64,000 nt of DNA from Acidimicrobiales bacterium (GTDB lineage: Bacteria; Actinomycetota; Acidimicrobiia; Acidimicrobiales; Aldehydirespiratoraceae). Location: positions 186,001 to 250,000 of the forward strand of contig JAVJSI010000007.1 in the NCBI GenBank assembly GCA_040219515.1, written 5' to 3'. Of this stretch, positions 51,056 to 60,598 are shown in pieces. The stretch's first letter is position 1; every line of letters begins with the position of its first letter. The position numbers and the translations under genes are program-made. The notes below the pieces were generated by a model. The model had not been told where the DNA came from and ran no database searches. It saw only the letters and a list, made by a program, of their open reading frames with translations.

Positions 51056-51406
51056 TCACAGCAGGGCGGCGCGAATGCCGAGGCCCATGATCCACAGGCT
51101 GCCGAGCCCGTACAGCAGGTACGGCCGATCCTTCATCTCGTTGCGGTAGGCGTAGATGATGCCGACGCTGGCGAACGCGGAGAAGCCGTACAGCTGATGC
51201 CGGTCGCCCTCGATGTCCTCGTTGACCTGGAGGACGACGCCGATGATCACCTGGGCGAGCACGATCACCTGGGCGAGCACGATCGCGATCCAGCCCGCTC
51301 GATGGCGCAGCTTGGGCCAGACATGCGCGCCGAGCGCCCAGAGACCCACGGCACCGTTCGCCAGGATGAACATCCAGCTGAACGCGCCGTGCAGGTCGCG
51401 GATCAC
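51056..51406 (-). CDS. Small membrane protein, unknown function
   Basis: The 116-aa protein has about four hydrophobic helices and histidines at 7, 28 and 36. I recognise no family; a heme-binding cytochrome-like role is possible but unproven. It contains an exact duplication of VLAQVI in its second helix. The GTG start overlaps the stop of the upstream monooxygenase-like gene (GTGA), so the two are coupled. Confidence 0.7.
   Translation of the reverse strand: MIRDLHGAFSWMFILANGAVGLWALGAHVWPKLRHRAGWIAIVLAQVIVLAQVIIGVVLQVNEDIEGDRHQLYGFSAFASVGIIYAYRNEMKDRPYLLYGLGSLWIMGLGIRAALL
51245..51280 (-). repeat. 18-bp in-frame tandem duplication in the small membrane protein
   Basis: GATCACCTGGGCGAGCAC occurs twice exactly (51245-51262, 51263-51280), doubling a six-residue VLAQVI unit in a membrane helix. 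It lengthens the helix by about one and a half turns. Confidence 0.85.
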
Positions 51407-51732
51407 TCGCTCTCGCGACCCAGTTCGACCTCGTAGCTCCACAGCTCGGCGCTGATCGGCAACGGAGCGGGCGCGTCCTCGCCTGCGGACAGCGCCTCGC
51501 GGTGTCCGTCACGGAACTGGTCCGAGCGGGTCCAGGCGTGAAACGAGTCCTCGTCGCGCCAACGGGTGACGACGAGCCAGGTCTCACGGTCGTCGGTCGG
51601 GCGCAGCAGTTCGAAGCCCTCGAACCCGTCCATGCCGTCGACGGCACCGGCGCGCGCGGCGAAGCGACGGGCCACCTCGTCGCCGAGGTCGCCGGGCACG
51701 GTGATGGCGTTGATTTTGATGATCTGGGACAT
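51403..51732 (-). CDS. Antibiotic biosynthesis monooxygenase (ABM) domain protein
   Basis: This 109-aa ferredoxin-like-fold protein begins MSQIIKINAITVPGDLGDEV and has a WLVVTRWRDEDSFHAW core, like the small heme-degrading or quinol-type monooxygenases. Members related to MhuD or HmoA degrade heme; that exact activity cannot be shown here. It is coupled to the membrane protein gene downstream. Confidence 0.83.
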   Translation of the reverse strand: MSQIIKINAITVPGDLGDEVARRFAARAGAVDGMDGFEGFELLRPTDDRETWLVVTRWRDEDSFHAWTRSDQFRDGHREALSAGEDAPAPLPISAELWSYEVELGRESE

Positions 51733-51759
51733 GTCCCGAGTCTCGCCTGAAATCGGTGG

Positions 51760-52569
51760 TCAGGGAGAAGTCGCGAACAGATCGTCCCCGAAGGGCTCAC
51801 CGACGCGTGCAGCGCCGCGCTCCACGAACCACTCTGCGCCGAACGCCGCCGCGAACGCATCGTCGGGCATCGTCATGAAGAACGAGTCCTCGGTGATCTG
51901 CGATCGATGAGCGGACATCGACTGTCGTTTGGTGCCCAGCGCGGTACTCACGTCGATCCGATGGCTGATCTCGGATGCCGGGGTACCCATCTCGGTGGTG
52001 CGCATCTCCTCGCGCTGGGCTGCGATCTCGTCGTCGTCCTCGGCGCCGGCGAACGCGAACTCGGCCAGCGCCCGCATGTGGTCGCGGTTCATCGTGGCCT
52101 CGAAGACCCGGGGTGTGCCGGCCAACTCGGCGGCCCGATGGCCCACGCGATGCACCTGGATGTGATCGGGATGGCCGTAGCCACCGTGGGAGTCGTAGAC
52201 GGTGAGCACGTCGGCTCTCTCGTCTCGCAGGATCTCCGCGAGACGGGTCGCCGCCACCTCGACATCGGCCTGCCAGAAGCATGCCGGGTCGTCGTTGGTC
52301 GACTCGTTCTCCATCCCGCTGTCGCCGTAGCCGAGCCACTCGACACGAGCGACGCCGAGTATTGCACCCGAGACGTTCAGCTCCTCGAGACGCACCTCGG
52401 CCAGCGTCGAGCCCGCGGGCACCGAACCCGAGGCCGGCTCGCCCACCGCGCCGTCGGTCGCGCAGACGAGCACGACCCGATGGCCGGCCTCGGCGGCCAG
52501 CGCCATGGTGCCGCCGGTCGAGATCGACTCGTCGTCGGGGTGGGCGTGGAAGAAGACGGCGGTGCCCAT
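51760..52569 (-). CDS. PIG-L family deacetylase (MshB/Mca-like)
   Basis: The 269-aa hydrolase has the zinc motif HAHPDDES at the start and HPDH at about 140. Related actinobacterial enzymes remove an N-acetyl group in mycothiol synthesis (MshB) or cleave mycothiol conjugates (Mca). Which of these it is cannot be told. ATG 52569 (MGTAVFFHAHPDDES) is the start; the longer reading adds nonconserved residues. It is 1 bp after the racemase stop. Confidence 0.9.
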   Translation of the reverse strand: MGTAVFFHAHPDDESISTGGTMALAAEAGHRVVLVCATDGAVGEPASGSVPAGSTLAEVRLEELNVSGAILGVARVEWLGYGDSGMENESTNDDPACFWQADVEVAATRLAEILRDERADVLTVYDSHGGYGHPDHIQVHRVGHRAAELAGTPRVFEATMNRDHMRALAEFAFAGAEDDDEIAAQREEMRTTEMGTPASEISHRIDVSTALGTKRQSMSAHRSQITEDSFFMTMPDDAFAAAFGAEWFVERGAARVGEPFGDDLFATSP

Positions 52570-52570
52570 C

Positions 52571-53713
52571 TCAGGCGATGGCACCGGTGTCGCGCAGTCC
52601 GGCGATGTCCGCCGCGGTGAAGCCGAACCGCTCGAGGACCTCATCGGTGTGCTGTCCGGCGTGGGGCGGCGGACGTTCGATCGTCGCCTCGGTTCGGCTG
52701 AATCGGGGCGCCGGCGACGGCTGCGTGACGCCGGCGATCTCGGTGAATGTGTTGCGGGCGACGTTGTGCGGATGCTTCGGCGCCTCCTCCATCGAGAGCA
52801 CCGGGGCGAAACAGACATCGGAGCCCTCGATCAACTCACACCACTCGTCGCGGGTCCTGGTCTTGAAGATGGCCGACAGCTCCTCTTTGAAGCCGGGCCA
52901 TTCGGACCGGCTCATCTGGGCGTCCCACTTCGGGTCGTCGAGGCCGAGCTTCTCGCGGAGCTCGGCATAGAACTGGGGCTCGATCGAGCCGATCGACACG
53001 TACCTGCCGTCGCTGCACTCGTAGACGTCGTAGTAGTGGGCGCCGGTGTCGAGCATGTTCGTGCCGCGTTCGTCGTTCCAGATGCCCATGGCCCGGAACC
53101 CGTGGAAGAACGTCATGAGCGAGGCAGCACCGTCGACCATCGCCGCGTCGACCACCTGGCCCTTCCCCGAACCACGCGCTTCGAGGATCGCGCACACGAG
53201 ACCGAAGGCGAGGTACATGCCACCGCCGCCGAAATCGCCGACCAGGTTGAGGGGCGGGACCGGGGCTTCACCGGCGCGGCCGATCGGCTCGAGCGCGCCG
53301 GCCAGAGAGATGTAGTTGATGTCGTGGCCCGCGGTCGGCGCGTAGGGTCCGTCCTGCCCCCAGCCGGTCATGCGTCCGTAGACCAGCGCGGGGTTGCGGG
53401 CGAGGCAGATCTCGGGTCCGATGCCGAGCCGCTCGGCCACGCCGGGGCGGAAGCCTTCGATGAGCCCGTCGGCCTGCTCGACGAGGCGAAGCAGGGTCTC
53501 GACGCCGTCGGGCGACTTGAGATCGACACCGATCGAGCGCCGACCTCGGTTCATCACATCGCCGGGCGGCACGGCAGGGTCGCCACCGCGCACCGAACCG
53601 GCCCGGTCGACCCGGATCACTTCGGCACCCATGTCGGCGAGCATCATGGCGCAGAACGGGCCCGGCCCGATCCCCGCGATCTCGACGATCGTCACTCCTG
53701 CCAGTGGCCCCAT
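52571..53713 (-). CDS. Alpha-methylacyl-CoA racemase (CaiB/BaiF family)
   Basis: This 380-aa enzyme matches alpha-methylacyl-CoA racemases, which epimerise 2-methyl branched acyl-CoA thioesters. It shows [19 protein letters not shown], the catalytic His in [11 protein letters not shown], the Asp in [10 protein letters not shown] and [14 protein letters not shown]. This activity fits branched-chain lipid or sterol side-chain oxidation. It is directly upstream of the PIG-L gene. Confidence 0.92.
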   Translation of the reverse strand: MGPLAGVTIVEIAGIGPGPFCAMMLADMGAEVIRVDRAGSVRGGDPAVPPGDVMNRGRRSIGVDLKSPDGVETLLRLVEQADGLIEGFRPGVAERLGIGPEICLARNPALVYGRMTGWGQDGPYAPTAGHDINYISLAGALEPIGRAGEAPVPPLNLVGDFGGGGMYLAFGLVCAILEARGSGKGQVVDAAMVDGAASLMTFFHGFRAMGIWNDERGTNMLDTGAHYYDVYECSDGRYVSIGSIEPQFYAELREKLGLDDPKWDAQMSRSEWPGFKEELSAIFKTRTRDEWCELIEGSDVCFAPVLSMEEAPKHPHNVARNTFTEIAGVTQPSPAPRFSRTEATIERPPPHAGQHTDEVLERFGFTAADIAGLRDTGAIA

Positions 53714-53749
53714 TCTCGCTCCTTCGTCTCGGCGGGTTGACTGCGGACC

Positions 53750-54577
53750 CTAACCAAACGTGCGGGCGGTGAGGGCGGTCACCGCCTCGATGATCGGCGG
53801 CCACGCCTGATACACGAAGTCGTGGGACATCCCCTCGATGACGAGCAGTTCGGCATCGGGAATCAGTTCGGCGGTGCGCTCCCCACCCGACGGGTGGATC
53901 AGGGTGTCGTTCTCGCCGTGGACCACCAATGCGGGCATCGACAGGCCGGCGAGGCCGGCCGAGCGATCACCGCTGCGCACGACTGCGGCGAACTGGCGCC
54001 CGGTTCCGTCCGGCAGCCAGGCACGCTCGTAACACGAGGCGAAGTAGGCGCGCATCTGCTCGACGTCGAACCACTCGGGGTTGGACCAGATCAGGCGCGC
54101 CTCGAGGTCCTGTTCGATCTGGGCCTCGATCGTTGCGGCGGGCTCCCGGGTGAGGGCCGCCAGCGCGGCACTGCTCGGCGTGCCGACATCGGCTTCGCCG
54201 GTGGTCGACATGATGGACACGAGGGCTCGCACCCGACCGGGGTGACCGATGGCCGTGGCCTGAGCGATCATCCCACCGAGCGACACGCCGAGGACGACGG
54301 CATCGTCCACGCCGGCCGCATCGAGCACTGCGATCACGTCATCGGCCATGTCGGCCAAGGTGTAGGCATGCTCGTCGTCGGTCGTCGACGAGAGGCCGGC
54401 GTCGCGATTGTCCATGCGAATGACATGGAACCCTCGTCCCACGAACGACTCGCAGAACTCCTCGGAGAACAGCAGCAGCTGGTTGCCCAGGCCGGGCAGG
54501 CAGATGAGGGTCGGATCCTCGGGCGACCCGAAGGTCTCGTACTCGAGCGTGATGTGGTCGTTGTGCGCTCTCGGCAT
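53750..54577 (-). CDS. Alpha/beta hydrolase
   Basis: The 275-aa protein has the nucleophile elbow GVSLGGMIAQ (Ser), an oxyanion strand ICLPGLGNQLLLF, DNRDAGLSS, an acid site in HGENDTLIHP and the catalytic His in GMSHDFVY. It is likely an esterase or lactonase of unknown substrate. ATG 54577 (MPRAHNDHITLEY) is the start. It is followed by the racemase gene on the same strand, 36 bp away. Confidence 0.9.
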   Translation of the reverse strand: MPRAHNDHITLEYETFGSPEDPTLICLPGLGNQLLLFSEEFCESFVGRGFHVIRMDNRDAGLSSTTDDEHAYTLADMADDVIAVLDAAGVDDAVVLGVSLGGMIAQATAIGHPGRVRALVSIMSTTGEADVGTPSSAALAALTREPAATIEAQIEQDLEARLIWSNPEWFDVEQMRAYFASCYERAWLPDGTGRQFAAVVRSGDRSAGLAGLSMPALVVHGENDTLIHPSGGERTAELIPDAELLVIEGMSHDFVYQAWPPIIEAVTALTARTFG

Positions 54578-54594
54578 CCCGAAAGCATGCCCGA

Positions 54595-55434
54595 TCAGAT
54601 CGCGACGAGCGCGAGTGCACCCAGGGCGAGCCCCACGCCCACCAACTGCGATCGTGACACCCGCTCTCGCAGGAACACCCACGCAAGCAGGACGGTGCTG
54701 ATCGGATAGAGCGATCCGAACACCGAGGCGATGGCGATCTCGTCCCGCCGCAGTGCGACCAGCAGCAACGCGTTGGCGATCATCTCGGTGACACCGGTGA
54801 TGACCGCGAGCCGCGCGGCCAGGGGCACCTCCGGCACCACTCTCCCGGTCACCCTCCACGCCACCACGCCGACGATGGGAATGGACACGACCCGGGCAAT
54901 CACGAGCGGCCACATGCCCGCCTCGTCGTGGGTCTCCGCCAGGGCGATGAAGAAGACCGCGAATCCGAGGCCGGCGGTGAGGGCCAGCACGATCGCGAGT
55001 CTCGGCGTCGCCCCGGCCCGCTGCCTGCTGCTCCCGCGGGTGACGAGGACGATTGCCAACACGGCGACCACCAGACCCACCGCGGTCGGCGCGGCGAGGT
55101 CGTCACCGCGGGCGAAGCCGACGATCGCGGGAACACTCGCGCCGACCACCGCGGTCATCGGCGCGATCACGCTCATCACCCCCAGGGACAGTGCCCGATA
55201 GAAGCAGACGAACGAGAACGTCCCCGAAAGGCCGGCCACCACGCCGCCGACGACGTCGGCACACCCGATCTCTTCGGCCCCGACCGCCAGTGCGAACACC
55301 AACGCGATGACACCGCCGGAGATCTGCGCGACCGCCGTGACCCGAAAGGTCGAGTCGTGACGAGTCGCCAGTCCCCCACCGAAGTCCGACCCGCCGATGA
55401 TCAGCGCGGACGCAAGCGCGAGGAAGGCGGTCAT
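54595..55434 (-). CDS. EamA/DMT family transporter
   Basis: The 279-aa protein has about ten membrane helices arranged as two EamA repeats. The first includes SDFGGGLATRH and the second GVTEMIANALLLVA with FLRERVSRSQLVGVGLALG. Metabolite efflux or uptake is expected; the substrate is unknown. Confidence 0.88.
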   Translation of the reverse strand: MTAFLALASALIIGGSDFGGGLATRHDSTFRVTAVAQISGGVIALVFALAVGAEEIGCADVVGGVVAGLSGTFSFVCFYRALSLGVMSVIAPMTAVVGASVPAIVGFARGDDLAAPTAVGLVVAVLAIVLVTRGSSRQRAGATPRLAIVLALTAGLGFAVFFIALAETHDEAGMWPLVIARVVSIPIVGVVAWRVTGRVVPEVPLAARLAVITGVTEMIANALLLVALRRDEIAIASVFGSLYPISTVLLAWVFLRERVSRSQLVGVGLALGALALVAI

Positions 55435-55525
55435 CCGGCGAGGCTAGATCCTTGTTTCCCCGCTGCTTCAGTGAGCCCGGACAGCACAGATCGCCGCGTT
55501 CGCCGAATCGAGGAAGCTCTTGTGT

Positions 55526-57730
55526 CTAGGCGCGTACTTGTTCGTCGGGAGGGGGCATGTTCTCCGGCAGGCCGGCGGCGCCGTCCGAGGCATCGGCTCC
55601 GTCGGTCGGGGCCGGACGCTCCTCAGGGGTGAGTGCGACGATGAGAGAGCTGGTCGCGTTGTCGATCACGTACTGCACGGTCGGTCCCAGGAAGAGCTCG
55701 TTGGCGTTGATGCGCGTCGTGCCGGAGATCACGATGAGGTCGGTGTCGAGCTCTTCGGCCGACGCGAGGATCTGCTCACCGGGAACGGACGCCTGCTCGA
55801 CGATGGTCGTTGCGTTCGCTCCGGCGGTGGCGGCGAGCCCGGACGCGTCGTTGAGGATGTTGCGGGCCCGGTTCGAGTGGACGCCTCGGCCTCCGAGGAT
55901 CGTCTCGAGCCGCCCCGCCGGATCGGACGACACGTGGAGCTGATAGACGTGGGTGCCGATCTGACCGCTCAGGTAGGACGAGATCTCCTGCGCGGCGCGA
56001 GAGGACCGTGATCCGTTGACGGGCACGAGCGCCCGGGCGAAGGCCCACGGCAGTCGGCCCCCGGCGTGTCGGGGCGCCCGCACCACGACCACGGGAATGG
56101 GCGCCTTTCGCAGGATCTCGTCGATCAGCGGGGTGACCATTGCTCCCTCGACGTGGTTTGCACCGATCACGATGGCGTCGTATCCGAGCTTCGACTCGTC
56201 GACGATTGCCCGGGCGACCTCAGAACCCGGCACAGCCGTGTGCTCAGAAGTGCGCCCGTCGAGCACGTTCGTGTGAGCGGTGAGATCCACCTGGACGTCG
56301 TCACCCACGGTGAAGAGCGTGGCCGCGGCACCGCTGGGCCAGGCCAGTCCTGTCACCTGGGCGGCGAGCAACGACGGCAGTCCGCCCCGGGTCGGTATCA
56401 GGACCCGACCTGCGGTGACGACCGTGTTGGCGGCGAGTTGTGTCTCGAGATCGAGCCGGCGGCGTTCCTCCGGGGTCCCGTCCCAATTGCGCAGCACCCG
56501 CCGAAGGAGCGGCGGCGCGAGCATCGACGTCATCATGGCCATCAGGACGATCACGGTGTACGAGCGGTCGTTGAGCACGCCCAACGAGAGACCGATGGTG
56601 GCGATCACGATCTCGAGTGCGCCGCGGGCGTTGAGCCCGATACCGAGCGCCGCGCCCTCGCGAGTCGGCAGGTTCGAGAGCCGAGCACCGATGAGCGAAC
56701 CGACGAACTTCGACAGCGACGCGGCCAGGAGGACGATCCCGGCCCAGAGCAGTGTCTCGCCGTCGGAGAGCAGGCCGAGATCGACCCGCAGACCGGCCGT
56801 GGCGAAGAAGATCGGGGCGAAGATGGCCGAGGTCATGATCTCGAGTGGGCGAATGAGCCGGTGGTTCGAATAGCGCGAGCGGGCGAGAATCACCCCGGCG
56901 ACGAATGCGCCGAGGACCGCTTCCACATGCAACCACTGGGTGATCACCCCGAAAGAGAGCGCAGTGATCAGCACGACACTCATCCCGGCGAGGGCATCGT
57001 CGCCATTGGCCCGCACCCGACGGAGTGAGGTGTCGACGAGGCGCTGGCCGACCGTGAACGCGAACACGAAGAAGGCGAGCAGGCCGATGACGGTGAACGC
57101 GAGCTTGTCGAGCTGCACGCCGCCGGCCTGGGCGAGCCCGGCGATGAAACCGAGGAGTATCCATCCGACGACGTCGTTGGCCATACCCGCGGCCAGCGTG
57201 AGCTGGCCGAAGTTCCGTCGCATGAACCCCATCTCGGTGAGGATCTTGGCGATCACCGGCAGCGATGAGATGGACAGTGCTGCGGCGATGAACAGGGCGA
57301 AGATGTAGCGCTCGGTGTCGTCACCGACGAACACGCTCGGGATGAACCAACCCACCGCGACACCCGCCACTGCCGGGACCAGCAGGGACCCGGTCGAGAC
57401 GAGGGTCGCGGCTCTGCCGAGGCGGGCGATCAGGCCGAGATCCGTTTCGAATCCCGTGGCGACCAGGAGGAGGAGGACCCCGAGCCAGCCGACCGTGAAC
57501 AACATCCCGGTCTGGACATCGTCGGCGGGAAAGAGCCAGTCGGTGATGTCGGGGGCAACCCGACCGAGCAGGGACGGTCCGAGGACGAGACCCGCCGCCA
57601 GCTCCCCGACGACGGAGGGCTGACCCAACCGCTGCATGATCAGACCGAAGACTCGAGCCGTGACGAGGATGACGAGCAACCCGACCCAGAAAACCAGTAG
57701 CTGATGCTCGGTCGGGGGATTGAGCGTCAT
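55526..57730 (-). CDS. CPA2-type cation:proton antiporter fused to universal stress domains
   Basis: The 734-aa protein has an N-terminal antiporter of about 12 helices (about 10-410, including FGLIMQRLGQPSVVGELAAG and LGIGLNARGALEIVI). Two cytoplasmic universal-stress-like nucleotide-binding domains follow (about 430-720), with VIGANHVEGAM and ISGTTRINANELFLGP. Fusion of USP to Kef/NhaA-type transporters is known and may gate transport by ATP or other nucleotides. The ATG at 57730 has AAGGAA 9 nt upstream. It diverges from the thiamine operon. Confidence 0.9.
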   Translation of the reverse strand: MTLNPPTEHQLLVFWVGLLVILVTARVFGLIMQRLGQPSVVGELAAGLVLGPSLLGRVAPDITDWLFPADDVQTGMLFTVGWLGVLLLLVATGFETDLGLIARLGRAATLVSTGSLLVPAVAGVAVGWFIPSVFVGDDTERYIFALFIAAALSISSLPVIAKILTEMGFMRRNFGQLTLAAGMANDVVGWILLGFIAGLAQAGGVQLDKLAFTVIGLLAFFVFAFTVGQRLVDTSLRRVRANGDDALAGMSVVLITALSFGVITQWLHVEAVLGAFVAGVILARSRYSNHRLIRPLEIMTSAIFAPIFFATAGLRVDLGLLSDGETLLWAGIVLLAASLSKFVGSLIGARLSNLPTREGAALGIGLNARGALEIVIATIGLSLGVLNDRSYTVIVLMAMMTSMLAPPLLRRVLRNWDGTPEERRRLDLETQLAANTVVTAGRVLIPTRGGLPSLLAAQVTGLAWPSGAAATLFTVGDDVQVDLTAHTNVLDGRTSEHTAVPGSEVARAIVDESKLGYDAIVIGANHVEGAMVTPLIDEILRKAPIPVVVVRAPRHAGGRLPWAFARALVPVNGSRSSRAAQEISSYLSGQIGTHVYQLHVSSDPAGRLETILGGRGVHSNRARNILNDASGLAATAGANATTIVEQASVPGEQILASAEELDTDLIVISGTTRINANELFLGPTVQYVIDNATSSLIVALTPEERPAPTDGADASDGAAGLPENMPPPDEQVRA

Positions 57731-57879
57731 GCTTCGGCGTTCCTTCGAGGCGGTCCCTGCATCCGGCCACGCTAGCAATGAGCGCCCCCCTTCCGTGAGA
57801 GCGCGACATGTGCATTCTCGGCGATGTCTTCTCGACGAGTGGCCGACCCGCGTGTCTAGACTGCCGTCACAATCGAATC

Positions 57880-57966
57880 GGGGAGCTCGGGTCAGCCGGG
57901 CTGAGAGGTCGACCATGTGCGTCGGCGACCCGCCTGAACCTGATCTGGGTAATGCCAGCGGAGGAA
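57880..57966 (+). ncRNA. TPP riboswitch
   Basis: The leader contains the conserved THI-box blocks GGGGAGC, CTGAGAGG and CCTGATCTGGGTAATGCC, and ends in AGCGGAGGAA, in the usual order. Its last bases form the ribosome site 2 nt before the thiB start, so thiamine pyrophosphate binding would block translation directly. It represses thiamine uptake when TPP is plentiful. Confidence 0.95.
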
Positions 57967-57968
57967 CC

Positions 57969-59012
57969 ATGACTCGACCCCGACTGATTTTCGTCCTGTT
58001 GCTCGCCGTGGCGCTGTTCGTCGCCGCGTGCGGTGACGACACCGATACCGCCCCGACCGACGGGGAGCCCGTCACGATCACGCTCATCACCCACGACTCG
58101 TTCCAGGTCTCGCCGGGCGTCCTCGAGACCTTCACCGAGCAGAGCCGCGTCACCGTCGAACTGCTGAGTTCGGGTGACACGGGCCAGATGCTCGCGGAGT
58201 CGATCCTGACCGCCGGCAACCCGCTCGGTGACGTCATGTTCGGGGTGGACAACACCTTCCTGCAACGAGCGCTCGACGCCGACATCTTCGAGCCGTACGA
58301 GTCGCCCAATCTCGACACCGTCCCCGACGAGTTCGAACTCGACGCGCAACATCGGGTGACGCCGATCGACTTCGGCGACGTCTGCGTCAACTACTGGACG
58401 GAGGCGCTCCCTGGTGATGCTCCGACCACTCTCGAGGACCTCACCGACCCGAGCCTGGCGGGCGAACTCGTGGTGGAGAACCCCGAGACGTCCTCCCCGG
58501 GACTCGCCTTCTTGTTGGCAACCATCGCCGGCACCGACGACTGGGAGGCGTACTGGAGCGACCTGCGCGACAACGGGATCAGCGTGACCTCCGGGTGGGA
58601 CGAGGCGTACAACTCTCAGTTCGTGGCCGGGGGCGGCGACCGCTCGATGGTCGTCTCGTATGCGTCGAGTCCGGCCGCCGAGGTCATCTACGCCGACGAG
58701 GACCTCGACACCGCGCCGACCGGCGTGCTGCTCGACTCGTGCTTCCGGCAGATCGAATTCGCCGGGGTGCTCGCCGGTGGCGACCAGCCCGAAGCGTCAC
58801 AGCTCCTGATCGACTTCCTCCTGACCCCCACCTTCCAGAACGACGTTCCGCTGAACATGTTCGTCTTCCCCGTCGCCGACACCGCGACGCTGCCCCCGGC
58901 GTTCGCCGAACATGCGCAACTGGCTCCGAACCCCCTCACCCTCGAGCCCGCCGAGATCGAAGCGAATCGGGACGACTGGACACAGCGATGGGTCGAGATC
59001 GTTCTCGGCTGA
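57969..59012 (+). CDS. thiB: Thiamine ABC transporter substrate-binding lipoprotein
   Basis: This 347-aa lipoprotein (lipobox VAAC, C21) matches thiamine-binding TbpA/ThiB: ITLITHDSFQVSPGVLETF after the linker, VMFGVDNTFLQRALDADIF, PIDFGDVCVNYW and AFLLATIAG. It captures thiamine outside the membrane. The ATG follows the TPP riboswitch ribosome site. Its end overlaps the thiP start by 25 nt. Confidence 0.95.
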   Translation: MTRPRLIFVLLLAVALFVAACGDDTDTAPTDGEPVTITLITHDSFQVSPGVLETFTEQSRVTVELLSSGDTGQMLAESILTAGNPLGDVMFGVDNTFLQRALDADIFEPYESPNLDTVPDEFELDAQHRVTPIDFGDVCVNYWTEALPGDAPTTLEDLTDPSLAGELVVENPETSSPGLAFLLATIAGTDDWEAYWSDLRDNGISVTSGWDEAYNSQFVAGGGDRSMVVSYASSPAAEVIYADEDLDTAPTGVLLDSCFRQIEFAGVLAGGDQPEASQLLIDFLLTPTFQNDVPLNMFVFPVADTATLPPAFAEHAQLAPNPLTLEPAEIEANRDDWTQRWVEIVLG

Positions 59013-60598
59013 TCGCCGGCGCGGCGATCGTCCCCGCCGTCTTCATCGGGGTGTTCTTCTTCTATCCCGTCACGACGGTGGTGTGGCGCGGACTCGGTGG
59101 CGAGGGTCTCGATGCGCTCACCGGGCTCAACGAGTCGGGCCGGATCCGATCGGCCGTGTGGTTCACGGTGTGGCAAGCGGCCGCGTCGACCCTGTTGACC
59201 CTCGTCGTCGCTCTCCCCGGTGCCGCGGCGATGGCCCGCGCTGCGCCGCGCACCCAACGTCGGCTACGGGCGCTGGTGACGATCCCGTTCGTGCTGCCGA
59301 CCGTGGTCGTGGCCGGTGCGTTCACCGAGCTCTTCACGACGTTCGGTCTCGACGACGGTCCCGTTCGGCTGCGCCACACCGTGTGGGCGATATTGCTCGC
59401 TCATGTCTTCTTCAACTACGCGGTGGTCGTCCGCACCGTCGGATCGTTCTGGGCCGGGCTCGATCATCGACCGGAGGAACAGGCACGCGTTCTCGGCGCC
59501 GGTCGGGTCCGGACGTTCGTCGAGGTCACCCTTCCCCGCCTCCGGCCGGCGCTGGCCGGGGCGGCGGCGATCGTGTACCTCTTCTGCTTCACCTCGTTCG
59601 GTGTCATCCTCGTGCTGGGCGGACCCCGGCAGGCCACGGTCGAGACCGAGATCTACCGCTTCGCCGTGACCCGGTCGGATCTCACCACCGCGGCGGCGCT
59701 CGCCGTCGTCCAGCTGGTGGCAGTGCTCGGCCTGGTCGCGATGACCACTGCACTCGAGCGGCGGCGACCCGCGACGAGCACCGTGTCCAACCGACCGACG
59801 GCGCGGATCAGCCGAATCGGACGGGTCGCGAACCTCGCAGTCGCCACCGCGTTGCTCGGGCTTCCGATCGGCGTGCTGGTCGAGCGCTCGTTCGCCATCG
59901 GCGACGGCTACGGCCTGAGCCACTATCGGGACCTGTCGACCCGGGTCCCGCAGCTTCCGGCCTCTGGGCTCACCGCGTTGCGAAACTCGTTGGTCTTCGG
60001 TGTGACGGCCACCCTGGTCGCCGTCGTGGTCGGGTCCCTGACGGCCCTCGTCGTGGTCCACGGACGCCGATCGCTGCGCCACGTGTTCGATCTCGGCCTC
60101 ACCCTCCCCCTCGGCACCTCCGCCGTCACCATCGGCTTCGGTGTGATCCTCGCCCTGGACGAGCCGCCGCTCGACCTCCGCACGTCATGGTGGATCGTCC
60201 CGGTTGCCCACAGCCTCGTCGGCATCCCGTTCGTCGTGCGGACCATGGTGCCCGTGCTCCGCCGGATCGACCCGACGCTGCGCGAGGCTGCCGCGCTCCT
60301 CGGCGCATCGCCCGCCCGCGTTCGCCGCGAGATCGACCTGCCGATCGCGAGTCGCGGCATGGTCGTCGGTGCCGGATTCGCGTTCGCGGTGTCGATCGGC
60401 GAGTTCGGTGCCACATCCTTCATCCCGAGACGACCCGAGACGCTCACCGCTCCCCTTGCCCTCTTCCGACTTCTCTCGACGCCGGGCGACCGCCTCCGAG
60501 GCCAGGCCATGGCGTTGGCGGTGATCGTGATGATCGTCGTCGGTCTGTCCGTCCTGCTCATCGAGTCGGTGCGGGGCGGCTCGGAGGGCACGTTCTGA
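58988..60598 (+). CDS. thiP: Thiamine ABC transporter permease
   Basis: The 536-aa permease is a fused double-length protein of about 12 helices. It has two EAA-type cytoplasmic loops, EEQARVLGAGRVRTFVEVTLP and REAALLGASPARVRREIDLP. The pattern matches ThiP. It overlaps thiB by 25 nt and thiQ by 1 nt, so the three genes are one coupled unit. Confidence 0.94.
   Translation: MGRDRSRLIAGAAIVPAVFIGVFFFYPVTTVVWRGLGGEGLDALTGLNESGRIRSAVWFTVWQAAASTLLTLVVALPGAAAMARAAPRTQRRLRALVTIPFVLPTVVVAGAFTELFTTFGLDDGPVRLRHTVWAILLAHVFFNYAVVVRTVGSFWAGLDHRPEEQARVLGAGRVRTFVEVTLPRLRPALAGAAAIVYLFCFTSFGVILVLGGPRQATVETEIYRFAVTRSDLTTAAALAVVQLVAVLGLVAMTTALERRRPATSTVSNRPTARISRIGRVANLAVATALLGLPIGVLVERSFAIGDGYGLSHYRDLSTRVPQLPASGLTALRNSLVFGVTATLVAVVVGSLTALVVVHGRRSLRHVFDLGLTLPLGTSAVTIGFGVILALDEPPLDLRTSWWIVPVAHSLVGIPFVVRTMVPVLRRIDPTLREAAALLGASPARVRREIDLPIASRGMVVGAGFAFAVSIGEFGATSFIPRRPETLTAPLALFRLLSTPGDRLRGQAMALAVIVMIVVGLSVLLIESVRGGSEGTF

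Noticed and set aside
48250-51090. A plus-strand frame opposite pckA and the glycosyltransferase.
   Set aside because: Antisense shadow; pckA motifs are intact on the other strand.
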